A DNA stretch of 64,000 bases from Achromobacter sp. RTa. GTDB taxonomy: Bacteria; Pseudomonadota; Gammaproteobacteria; Burkholderiales; Burkholderiaceae_B. Positions 34,139 to 41,415 of the stretch are shown here, piece after piece; within the stretch, counting starts at the first letter, position 1, and the number at the start of each line of letters is the position of its first letter. The DNA lies in assembly GCF_000757485.1 (NCBI RefSeq), contig NZ_JPYO01000027.1:471115-535114 (forward strand), written 5' to 3'. The notes below the pieces were generated by a model. The model ran no database searches and was not told where the DNA came from. It worked only from the letters and a program-made list of their open reading frames with translations. Made by a program: the position numbers and the translations under genes.

Positions 34139-36937
34139 TTATTGCCAGCCGTAGCGGCGTACCCAGATACCCTTCAGCAACTGCGTCAGCACGCAATAGC
34201 CGAACAGAATGCCCACCAGCCACGGGAAGTAGCTCCACGGCAGCGCCTGCAGCTGGAAATACTCGGCCAGCGGCGAGAACGGCAGCAACAGGCCCAGGGT
34301 CACGACCATCAGCGTCATCCCCATCAGCGGCCACGCGGCGCGGCTTTGCAGGAAGGGAATCTTGCGCGTGCGGATCATGTGCACGATGAGCGTCTGCGAC
34401 AGCAGGCCCTCGACGAACCAGCCCGACTGGAACAGCGTCTGGTGTTCCGGGGCATTGGCCTGGAATACGTACCACATGAGCGCATAGGTGGCGATGTCGA
34501 AAATGGAACTGATGGGCCCGAAGAACACCATGAAGCGTCCCAGGCCGGCCGGATCCCACTGCTGGGGCTGCTTCAGCAATTCTTCGTCCACATTGTCGAA
34601 CGGAATCGCCGTCTGGGAGATGTCGTACATCAAATTCTGCAGCAGCAGATGGATGGGCAGCATGGGCAGGAAGGGCAGGAATGCGCTGGCCACCAGCACC
34701 GAGAAGACGTTGCCGAAGTTGGAGCTGGCCGTCATCTTCAGGTACTTGAGCATGTTGCAGAAGGTCTTGCGGCCTTCGATTACGCCGTCCTCCAGCACCA
34801 TCAGGCTCTTTTCGAGCAGGATGATGTCGGCGGCCTCCTTCGAGATGTCGACCGCCGAGTCCACGGAAATCCCCACGTCCGCCGCCCGCAGCGCCGGCGC
34901 GTCGTTGATGCCGTCGCCCATGAATCCCACGGTGCAGCCCTGCGCCCTCAGGCTGCGCACGATTCTTTCCTTGTGGGCGGGAGTCAGGCGCGCGAACACA
35001 TTGGCCTCCCGCACGGCGGCGGCCAGCTGCCGGTCGTCCATTTCCTCGATCTCGGCGCCCAGGCAGATCTTGCGGACCTCGAAATCCACCTCGCGGCAGA
35101 CTTTCTGCGTGACCAGCTCCACGTCGCCCGTCAGCACCTTCACTTCGATGCCCGAGTTCCTGAGCGCCGCGAGGGCCGGGCCGGTGGACTCCTTGGGAGG
35201 ATCCAGGAACGCGATGTATCCCATCAGCACCAGGTCGGATTCGTCCGCCACGCCATAGGCGTCCTGCGTGGGCGGCATTTCCTTCACGCCCACGGCAATG
35301 ACGCGCAGGCCGTCGCGGTTCAGTTCGGCCGTCACGCGGCGGATATCCGCCCTGCGCGCCTCGGTCAGCAGATGTACCTCGTTGCCCGCCCGCAGGCGGG
35401 TGCACACGGACAGCATTTCCTCCAGCGCGCCCTTGCAGATCAGCTCGTGGTGGTCGCGGCCGTTCTCGGTTTCGTTCACGACGACCGACATGCGGCGCCG
35501 CGAGAAGTCGAAGGGAATCTCGTCGACCTTGCGGTACTTCGCGGCCAGGTTCAGCTTGCGCTCCACTTCGGCGTGCTGCAGCACGGCCACGTCCAGCAGA
35601 TTCTTCAAGCCCGTCTGATAGTGGCTGTTGAGATAGGCATAGGCCAGCACGTCGTCGCAGCTTGCGCCGTAGACGTCGGTGTGCCGCTCCAGCACGATGC
35701 GGTCCTGGGTCAGGGTGCCGGTCTTGTCGGTGCACAGCACGTTCATCGCCCCCAGATTCTGGATGGCGTCGAGGCGCTTGACCACCACTTTGCGCCGGGA
35801 CATGCGCAAGGCGCCCTTGGCCAGCGTGGCGGTGACGATCATCGGCAGCATTTCGGGCGTCAATCCCACGGCGATGGCCAGGGCGAACAGCAGCGCCTCC
35901 AGCCAGTCCCCCTTGGTGAAGCCGTTGATCAGCATGACGATGGGCGCCATGACCAGCATGAAGCGGATCAGCACCCAGCTGACGCGGTTGATGCCCTGCT
36001 GGAACTGGGTGGGCGCGCGGCTGGCCTGGGTGACGCGGCCGGCCAACTGGCCGAAATAGGTCCGCGATCCCGTCGCCACCACCAGGGCGGTGCCGGCGCC
36101 GCTGACCACGTTGGTGCCCATGAACGCCATGTTCTCGAGCTCAAGGGCGCTGGCGGTGGAGGCATGCTGCCGGGCGTGCTTTTCGACGGGCAGCGATTCG
36201 CCGGTCAGGGCGGCCTGCGCCACGAACAGGTCCTTGGCCGCCAGGATGCGGCAGTCGGCGGGAATCATGTCGCCCGCGGACAGCAGGACCACGTCGCCGG
36301 GCACCAGTCCGGCCAGGGGAACCTCGACCTGCCTCGACCCGCTGGCATGCAAGGTGTCGCCGTAGTAGCGGTGGGCGCCGTTCCCCTCCGGCCCGGCGGT
36401 GTCGCTGCGCAGGACGGTCGCCGTATTCTGCACCATGGCCTTCAGCGCTTCGGCCGAGCGGTTGGAACGGCGCTCCTGGACGAACCGCAGCACGGTGGAG
36501 ATCAGAACCATCGATCCGATAATGATCGCCGCCGTCCAGGACTGCTCTTCCGGCTCGGCCATGCGGACATCGGTGATCCACGACAGCGCCGCAAGCACGG
36601 TCAGCAGGAGATTGAACGGATTGCGGTAGGACAGCCAAAGATGGGCATGCCAGGACAAGGGCTTTTCGTGGTCGACCTCGTTGGCTCCATAGCGCTCGCG
36701 CGCGGCCTGGGCCTGGGTTTCCGACAGCCCTCCCCGGCCGCTGCCGAACAAGGAGAACAAGGCGCCGTCGTCCATGCGCGACAGGTCCAGCATCTGCCGG
36801 TTCGCGTGGCGGCTGGCTTCCGAGGAGGCGGTTACGGCGGTCCCGCCCTGCAACGGCATGGGCGAGCGGCGGAAATGGCGCCCGGTGCGCCGCAAGCCGG
36901 CGGCAGACGAAAAGAATGACTTCAGGAAGCTAAACAT
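34139..36937 (-). CDS. mgtA: Magnesium-translocating P-type ATPase
   Basis: 932 aa. P3B-type ATPase. Phosphorylation motif DKTGTLT near residue 404, TGES loop, MGDGINDAPALRAADVGISVDSAVDISKEAADIILLEKSL hinge, and ten membrane helices. The N-terminal ~70 residues are basic and amphipathic (FLKSFFSSAAGLRRTGRHFRR). It imports Mg2+ under starvation. I start at MFSFLKSFF with GGAG upstream, giving the usual length; the frame is open 79 codons further but that stretch belongs to the leader. Preceded by a mini-ORF and an ACT-like gene. Confidence 0.94.
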   Translation of the reverse strand: MFSFLKSFFSSAAGLRRTGRHFRRSPMPLQGGTAVTASSEASRHANRQMLDLSRMDDGALFSLFGSGRGGLSETQAQAARERYGANEVDHEKPLSWHAHLWLSYRNPFNLLLTVLAALSWITDVRMAEPEEQSWTAAIIIGSMVLISTVLRFVQERRSNRSAEALKAMVQNTATVLRSDTAGPEGNGAHRYYGDTLHASGSRQVEVPLAGLVPGDVVLLSAGDMIPADCRILAAKDLFVAQAALTGESLPVEKHARQHASTASALELENMAFMGTNVVSGAGTALVVATGSRTYFGQLAGRVTQASRAPTQFQQGINRVSWVLIRFMLVMAPIVMLINGFTKGDWLEALLFALAIAVGLTPEMLPMIVTATLAKGALRMSRRKVVVKRLDAIQNLGAMNVLCTDKTGTLTQDRIVLERHTDVYGASCDDVLAYAYLNSHYQTGLKNLLDVAVLQHAEVERKLNLAAKYRKVDEIPFDFSRRRMSVVVNETENGRDHHELICKGALEEMLSVCTRLRAGNEVHLLTEARRADIRRVTAELNRDGLRVIAVGVKEMPPTQDAYGVADESDLVLMGYIAFLDPPKESTGPALAALRNSGIEVKVLTGDVELVTQKVCREVDFEVRKICLGAEIEEMDDRQLAAAVREANVFARLTPAHKERIVRSLRAQGCTVGFMGDGINDAPALRAADVGISVDSAVDISKEAADIILLEKSLMVLEDGVIEGRKTFCNMLKYLKMTASSNFGNVFSVLVASAFLPFLPMLPIHLLLQNLMYDISQTAIPFDNVDEELLKQPQQWDPAGLGRFMVFFGPISSIFDIATYALMWYVFQANAPEHQTLFQSGWFVEGLLSQTLIVHMIRTRKIPFLQSRAAWPLMGMTLMVVTLGLLLPFSPLAEYFQLQALPWSYFPWLVGILFGYCVLTQLLKGIWVRRYGWQ

Positions 36938-37264
36938 CGGAGTGCTCCGGTTTTTCGTGTTGTTGTTGGAGACACGGACGACCCCGCCCGCGGCGCCCGC
37001 GCGCGGCCGGCAGCGGCCGGCGGCTTGCGCGAGGAAAGCCGTCGGTCCGCCGCAAGCGGACGTGCGCAGGCGCCGGGGCAATGTTGCCGGTGTCCGGATC
37101 GCGTCGTGGAGCGCCGGAGTGCGGAAAACGGAAGGGGAGCTGGCGAAGGAATCCGGGCCGATGAAATGGCGCACGCGATGTGGGCCAGGCCGGGGATCCT
37201 GGGCTGCGGACTCCGTACGGACCGGAATGGCTATCCGATCGTCGGCTCGCAGCGAGAAGACGGG
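36938..37264 (-). promoter_or_regulatory. mgtA leader RNA region
   Basis: 327 bases between the mini-ORF stop and the mgtA ATG, read leftward. There is no convincing gene inside. A C-rich, G-poor stretch (around 37095-37160 on the leftward strand: TTCCTTCGCCAGCTCCCCTT) looks like a Rho-utilisation region, and several GC hairpins are possible. The length is similar to the 5' leader of enterobacterial mgtA. It is not an M-box by any motif I can read. Confidence 0.5.
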
Positions 37265-37330
37265 TCAGACAGGCATGCAGGTGCCGCGCACTGGGCGCAA
37301 TCGAGGTTCAGGGTCTAAGGCACTAGGCAT
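37265..37330 (-). CDS. Candidate MgtL-like leader peptide
   Basis: A 21-residue ORF (ATG at 37330, TGA at 37265) with a near-perfect AGGAGA Shine-Dalgarno sequence 4-5 bases upstream. Its core is LDPEPRLRPVRG; five of 21 residues are Pro. Enterobacterial MgtL, the leader peptide of mgtA, has the core EPDPTPLPRRR. In that system alternating acidic and Pro residues destabilise the ribosome when Mg2+ is low, exposing the leader to conditional Rho termination. It starts 28 bases after the ACT-like gene and precedes the 327-nt mgtA leader. The similarity is read by eye; function is inferred. Confidence 0.6.
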   Translation of the reverse strand: MPSALDPEPRLRPVRGTCMPV

Positions 37331-37358
37331 GATCTCTCCTGTGAAACGGCTGGCGGCG

Positions 37359-37694
37359 TCAGGCGGCCAGCGCGGCTTGCGCGCCGAAATGCACGCGGCG
37401 CACGGCGGGGTTGGCGCTCAGGCGGCGCGCCTGCGACATCAGTTCGGCCCGCAGTTCGGGGGGGCAGTTGACGGTGATGCAGGCGGACGCCATGTCCGGG
37501 TCATGGCCCTGGTCGATCTGGACCTGCGAAACGGCCAGGCCGGCGGCGCTGAAATCGAGGTAGATCTGCTTGCGCAAGGCGCCCAGCTCGCCGCGCGGAC
37601 AAATGACTGTCAAGCGCGAAGTGCCGCGGCGGCGGCTCATGGCGGTGGCACGGTCCACGCCGGCGCGGCGCAGGAACAAGTCGAAGAAACGCAT
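37359..37694 (-). CDS. Small ACT-like protein, possibly like the MgtC C-terminal domain
   Basis: 111 aa. A basic N-terminus (MRFFDLFLRRAG) is followed by two beta-alpha-beta units: RLTVICPRGELGALRKQIYLDFSAAGLAVSQVQID and ACITVNCPPELRAELMSQARRLSANPAVRRVHFG. The second unit resembles the C-terminal ACT-like domain of MgtC (a helix then PxVxxVxW), without the membrane domain. The start has GGAGG 5 bases upstream. It precedes the mini-ORF and mgtA on the same strand, so it is probably a Mg2+-responsive operon member. Assignment by fold pattern and context only. Confidence 0.7.
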   Translation of the reverse strand: MRFFDLFLRRAGVDRATAMSRRRGTSRLTVICPRGELGALRKQIYLDFSAAGLAVSQVQIDQGHDPDMASACITVNCPPELRAELMSQARRLSANPAVRRVHFGAQAALAA

Positions 37695-38032
37695 AACGAC
37701 CTCCATTGCAAGAATGGGGAGCGTGATCGCGAGTACGCGCGCACGCCTGCGCGGCGCATGGCGGTCAGGCACGGAACAAGCGTGCGCGAACGCGGTCGCT
37801 GCGGCTGGCGGCGGTTCTGGCGTTTATGTTGGGGAGGTTCCCGGCAAGCCGCTGGCTTGCGCTGTTCCCCCGGCCGGAGCCTGGGGCTTGGGATACGACC
37901 GCAACCTGTTCAACAGGCTGCGGCAGACGGAGTTCTGCGTGGACCTGTCAAACAGCGGCGTCGATGCAAGATCGACAACTTTCGCCGGAATCGGTATTCA
38001 CGAAGACTGCTCCTGGGATGGATAACAGCAAG
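37695..38032 (-). promoter_or_regulatory. Long 5' leader upstream of the ACT-like gene and mgtA
   Basis: About 330 bases between a plausible transcription start (near 38026) and the ACT-like gene. Read leftward it can form stems such as CCTGT-TGA-ACAGG and CAAGCC-AGC-GGCTTG, and contains G/C-runs. It includes the short ORF at 37948-38001. It could be a second sensing leader; no known riboswitch consensus is recognised. Confidence 0.4.
37948..38001 (-). CDS. Possible short leader ORF (17 aa)
   Basis: GTG at 38001 with AGGAG 8 bases upstream; 17 codons, ending TGA. The product contains CRSC and is not Pro-rich. It begins about 25 bases after the predicted transcription start. Evidence is limited to the ribosome site and position. 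Confidence 0.25.
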   Translation of the reverse strand: MNTDSGESCRSCIDAAV

Positions 38033-38061
38033 ATTTTACTCGGGTTTTTACTGATGGACAA
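38033..38061 (-). promoter_or_regulatory. Promoter for the mgt leader transcript
   Basis: Leftward TTGTCC (38056-38061), 17-bp spacer, TAAAAT (38033-38038). A good sigma-70 match. A PhoP-like box was not identified. Confidence 0.55.
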
Positions 38062-38125
38062 GGCTTTGCCACCAGAAAAGTCCTAAAAAGCGCTGGCGCG
38101 GGACGAACCCGCGCCGCAAGCCCGC

Positions 38126-39130
38126 TCAGACGTAGAAATGCCAGCCCAGATAGGCCGCGAACAAGGCATACAGCCCGCCCACCGCGGACAGGGCAGGCAC
38201 GCTCATGGCCGAGCGGTGGAAGCGCAGCCACAGCAGGCTGATCGACAGCATGGTGAAAAGGCCGGCCATCAGCAGGGGCGCATCCAGCATCCACGGCGTC
38301 ATGAAGATGCCCAGCGCGCTGGGGATGGTGGCCTGGATCATCATGGCGCCGGAGATATTGGCCAGCGCCAGCCGCTCCTTGCCCTGCCGAACCCAGATCA
38401 GGGCGTTCATGATTTCGGGCAGCTCGGTCGCGACGGGCGCGAGCAGCAAGGCGGCGACGTGGGGCGAGGCGCCCATGGCCACGCCCAAGAGCTCTATCTG
38501 GTTCACGAACACGTGCGAGGCCCCGGCGATCACCGCCAACGCCAGCGCCGTCTGCGTAATCGCCCAGGACAGGGTCGGATTCTCATCGCGGGGGCGCAGC
38601 TTGAGCGGCTCCAGGTCCTCGCAATCCATGCACTCTTCGTCATTGCTGAGCTCGCGCTTGACGTACAGGCCATAGGTCGCCAGGAACAGGATGCCCAGCC
38701 AGGGCTTCCAAGCGAACGCCAGCAGCCCCAGCCCCACCTTGAAGACGAAAATGCCCAGGAACCAGGCCTGGTCGCGGGCCAGCCGGCGCTGGTCCGCGTT
38801 GATACAGGCAACCTGGTTGGGCCGGCCACGGCGCGCGCGCCACAGAGCCAGGCCAACGACCGCATAGGCAAGCGTCGCCAGCACCAGCGGCCCGCCCATG
38901 GCGGCGCCGACACCGATGTCTTTCTGCTCGGGGGTATCGCCGAAGACCACGGCCATGAAGGTCACCGCGCTTTCCGGCAAGGCGGTGCCGAAGGCGGCAA
39001 GCACGGTGCCGGTGGCGGTGGCGCCCAGCTGAAATCGATGGCCGACCCATTCGACGCCGTTCACGAAGTACTCGCAGGCGAAATAGATCACTGCCGCAGA
39101 CAGGAAAAACAGGAACAGGGTGAGCAACAT
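38126..39130 (-). CDS. CaCA-family cation exchanger (probable Mn2+/Ca2+ efflux)
   Basis: 334 aa, ten to eleven membrane helices in two related halves. The alpha repeats are GTVLAAFGTALPESAVTFMAVVFGD and APVATELPEIMNALIWV, both with the acidic Glu of the cation site. A cytoplasmic loop contains DEECMDCEDLEP (acidic and Cys-rich). Start is MLLTLFLF at 39130; the upstream open frame passes through the riboswitch and is not translated protein. Control by a yybP-ykoY element indicates Mn2+ export rather than simple Ca2+/H+ exchange. Confidence 0.9.
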   Translation of the reverse strand: MLLTLFLFFLSAAVIYFACEYFVNGVEWVGHRFQLGATATGTVLAAFGTALPESAVTFMAVVFGDTPEQKDIGVGAAMGGPLVLATLAYAVVGLALWRARRGRPNQVACINADQRRLARDQAWFLGIFVFKVGLGLLAFAWKPWLGILFLATYGLYVKRELSNDEECMDCEDLEPLKLRPRDENPTLSWAITQTALALAVIAGASHVFVNQIELLGVAMGASPHVAALLLAPVATELPEIMNALIWVRQGKERLALANISGAMMIQATIPSALGIFMTPWMLDAPLLMAGLFTMLSISLLWLRFHRSAMSVPALSAVGGLYALFAAYLGWHFYV

Positions 39131-39199
39131 ATAGACGCAGCCGGACGAGCAGAAACCATTGGCGCGACATTGCGGCTCGCCCGGCCAGGGTGAACGCAA

Positions 39200-39362
39200 T
39201 GCGGCCAAAGGTCTCGCCTGGCTGATCCATGCGGCGGGCGCGCCGCCGAGCATGGAAACCGCTAGCGCCATGGAGTTCTAGCGGCTGCTCCGCAGCGCTG
39301 AACCACCAAGTCTGTTGACGCTAGCTCCTTTGTGGGGACAAAGGATGGCTACTCCCCAATGA
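39200..39362 (-). promoter_or_regulatory. yybP-ykoY manganese riboswitch
   Basis: Read leftward. The 5' element GGGGAGTAGCC (ending near 39348), the middle CGTCAACAGACTTGG (about 39304-39320) and the 3' element GGCGAGACCTTTGGCC (39202-39217) are the three conserved blocks of the family. The exchanger start follows about 70 nt after the 3' block, leaving an expression platform with GGCCGG/CCGGCC pairing. Known members bind Mn2+ and turn on export genes. Confidence 0.85.
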
Positions 39363-39372
39363 CAGAGCCGCG

Positions 39373-39400
39373 ATTGTAGCAGCCTGGGGACGCCCGTCCA
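39373..39400 (-). promoter_or_regulatory. Promoter of the riboswitch transcript
   Basis: Leftward TGGACG (39395-39400), 16-bp spacer, TACAAT (39373-39378). The expected start is a few bases before the riboswitch 5' block. Confidence 0.6.
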
Positions 39401-39498
39401 GCAATTCCCGCGAAGGCGGCGCGGGGTGTCGTGTTTCGGGGATGGCGGGTAAAGTAAACGGCATCCTCACCTTTGCCGGGGTTCGCGCCCTGTCCGCC

Positions 39499-40842
39499 AT
39501 GAGCCTGCCTCCCGACGATATCTCCCCCTTCGCCGCCCGGCGCCAGCGCCTGATGGACCAGATGCGCGCGGAAGGAGGCGGCATCGCCATCCTGGCGACC
39601 GCGCCGGAAGCCATCCGCAACCGCGACGCCGAGTACCCGTACCGGCACGACAGCGATTTCTTCTACCTGACCGGCTTTACCGAGCCGGACGCATGGCTGG
39701 TGCTGATCGCCGGCGCGTCGGACCGGTCCCTGCTCTTTTGCCGGCCGCGCAATGTGGAACACGAAATCTGGGAGGGCAAGCGCTTCGGCCCCGAGGCCGC
39801 CGCCGCGCATTTCGGCTTCGACGACGCCCACCCGGTCGACGCGCTGGACGAACTGATGCCCACGCTGCTGCAGGACCACGCCACCCTGTACGCCCCGCTG
39901 GCCAGCGGCAAGCGCACGGACGGGAGGCTGCACCGCTGGCTGGCGGCGGCGCGCGAAGCCAGCCGCGGCGGGCACGCCCCGCCCGCCCGCCAGCAGGACC
40001 TCCGCCCCTTGCTGGCGGACATGCGGCTGATCAAGGACGCCTCCGAAATCGCGGCGTTGCGGCGCGCCGCCAAGATCTCCGCCGGCGCCCACGTCCGCGC
40101 CATGCGCGTCTGCCGCGCCGGCATGCGCGAATACGAACTCGAAGCGGAACTGCTCTATGAATTCCGGCGCCACGGCGCGCAGTCGGTGGCCTACAACAGC
40201 ATCGTGGCCGCCGGCGCGAATGCCTGCGTGCTGCACTACCCGGCCGGCGAGGCCGTCCTGCGCGACGGGGACCTGGTCCTGATCGACGCCGGCTGCGAAG
40301 TGGACAGCTACGCCAGCGACATCACCCGCACCTTTCCGGTCAACGGCCGCTACAGCGGCCCGCAGCGCGCGCTGTACGACCTGACGGTGGCGGCTCAGGA
40401 CGCGGCAGCCCAGGCCACCGCGCCCGGCCGCAGCTTCAACGAAGGCCACCAGGCCGCGTTGCGCGTGCTGGCGCAGGGCATGCTGGACCTGAAACTGCTG
40501 AAGGGGTCGCTGGACGGCGTGCTGGAATCCGGCGATTACAGCCGGTTCTACATGCACCGCACCGGCCACTGGCTGGGCCTGGACGTCCACGACGTGGGCG
40601 ACTACCGCCAGCCGGGCCCCGCCCAGGGCGCCGAACGCCCATGGCGCAGGCTGGAAACCGGGATGATGCTGACCATCGAGCCCGGCATCTACGTGCGGCC
40701 CGCCAACGACGTGCCGGAAGCCTACTGGAACATCGGCATCCGCACGGAGGACGATGCGCTGGTCACCGACGAAGGCTGCGAGCTCATCACGCGCGGCGTG
40801 CCGGTGCAGGCGGGCGAGATCGAGGCGCTGATGCGCGAATAG
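39499..40842 (+). CDS. pepP: Xaa-Pro aminopeptidase (aminopeptidase P)
   Basis: 447 aa. The N-terminal AMP_N domain has YPYRHDSDFFYLTGFTEPDAWLVL. The creatinase-type pita-bread domain has dinuclear metal motifs LIDAGCEVDSYASDITRTFPVNG, HRTGHWLGLDVHDVG, MMLTIEPGIYV and GIRTEDD. It removes the N-terminal residue before Pro. Start at MSLPPDD. It opens the pepP-ubiH-type block common in proteobacteria. Confidence 0.95.
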   Translation: MSLPPDDISPFAARRQRLMDQMRAEGGGIAILATAPEAIRNRDAEYPYRHDSDFFYLTGFTEPDAWLVLIAGASDRSLLFCRPRNVEHEIWEGKRFGPEAAAAHFGFDDAHPVDALDELMPTLLQDHATLYAPLASGKRTDGRLHRWLAAAREASRGGHAPPARQQDLRPLLADMRLIKDASEIAALRRAAKISAGAHVRAMRVCRAGMREYELEAELLYEFRRHGAQSVAYNSIVAAGANACVLHYPAGEAVLRDGDLVLIDAGCEVDSYASDITRTFPVNGRYSGPQRALYDLTVAAQDAAAQATAPGRSFNEGHQAALRVLAQGMLDLKLLKGSLDGVLESGDYSRFYMHRTGHWLGLDVHDVGDYRQPGPAQGAERPWRRLETGMMLTIEPGIYVRPANDVPEAYWNIGIRTEDDALVTDEGCELITRGVPVQAGEIEALMRE

Positions 40843-40865
40843 GGGCCGCCGGCCGCAGGCCGGCG

Positions 40866-41336
40866 CTAGAACACGTAACCGTCCAGCCAGCCCATGGCCA
40901 CCCAGGTGTAGACCACCACCATGGCGATGGCGAACATCGAGACGATGGAGCCGACCAGGCAGGCCATGATGGCGACCAGCACCGGCCCCCAGGCCGTCTC
41001 GGTGGGCCGCCCCAGGCCGGCGTTGTAGAGCCGGTCGAACTTTTCGTCCGGCATCAGCGAGAACACCGCGCTTTCGATGAACCCATCGATCATGGGAATG
41101 AACAACAGAAAGAAAGCGGGATTGTCGTACCAGACCGGATAGAAGCTGTAGGCGCAGAAGCCGCAGGCCAGGGCCAGCGCGGTGACCAGCCAGGCATGGC
41201 GCCGGCCCAGGTACCACCAGTGGGCGCCCAGCACGCCGAACAGGCAGGCCAGCAGCCCCACGGCGACCTTGCCGCGCGGGCGGCGGGCGGGTGCGGCGGA
41301 CAACGGGGAAGTAGCCTGAACCTGGGCCTGCGTCAT
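40866..41336 (-). CDS. TM2-domain-like membrane protein
   Basis: 156 aa. Three or four hydrophobic segments. The first is TM2-like: RGKVAVGLLACLFGVLGAHWWYLGRRHAW; then YDNPAFFLLFIPMIDGFIESAVFSLMPDEKFD. Such proteins are common in Burkholderiales; function unknown. It is on the opposite strand inside an otherwise rightward block. Start taken at MTQAQVQ; 11 extra codons are possible. Confidence 0.8.
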   Translation of the reverse strand: MTQAQVQATSPLSAAPARRPRGKVAVGLLACLFGVLGAHWWYLGRRHAWLVTALALACGFCAYSFYPVWYDNPAFFLLFIPMIDGFIESAVFSLMPDEKFDRLYNAGLGRPTETAWGPVLVAIMACLVGSIVSMFAIAMVVVYTWVAMGWLDGYVF

Positions 41337-41415
41337 GTCGATCAACCGGAAAGGGAACCATGGCGCCAAGACGCGCCGGCTGCCAGCGATTGTAGTGGAC
41401 GGTTAAAATCCGCGG

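Noticed and set aside
34083..35735. N-terminal extension of the porin open frame
   Set aside because: Reads as a shadow of mgtA; the porin signal peptide and Shine-Dalgarno sequence mark the start at 34082.
34130..36919. 929-codon rightward open frame opposite mgtA
   Set aside because: His/Arg/Gln-rich shadow of a GC-rich gene; the opposite strand has full P-type ATPase motifs.
36938..37264. M-box Mg2+ riboswitch in the mgtA leader
   Set aside because: None of the conserved M-box blocks can be read in the leader.
39131..39271. Upstream extension of the exchanger reading frame
   Set aside because: It would be translated through the riboswitch 3' half; the exchanger membrane start is at 39130.
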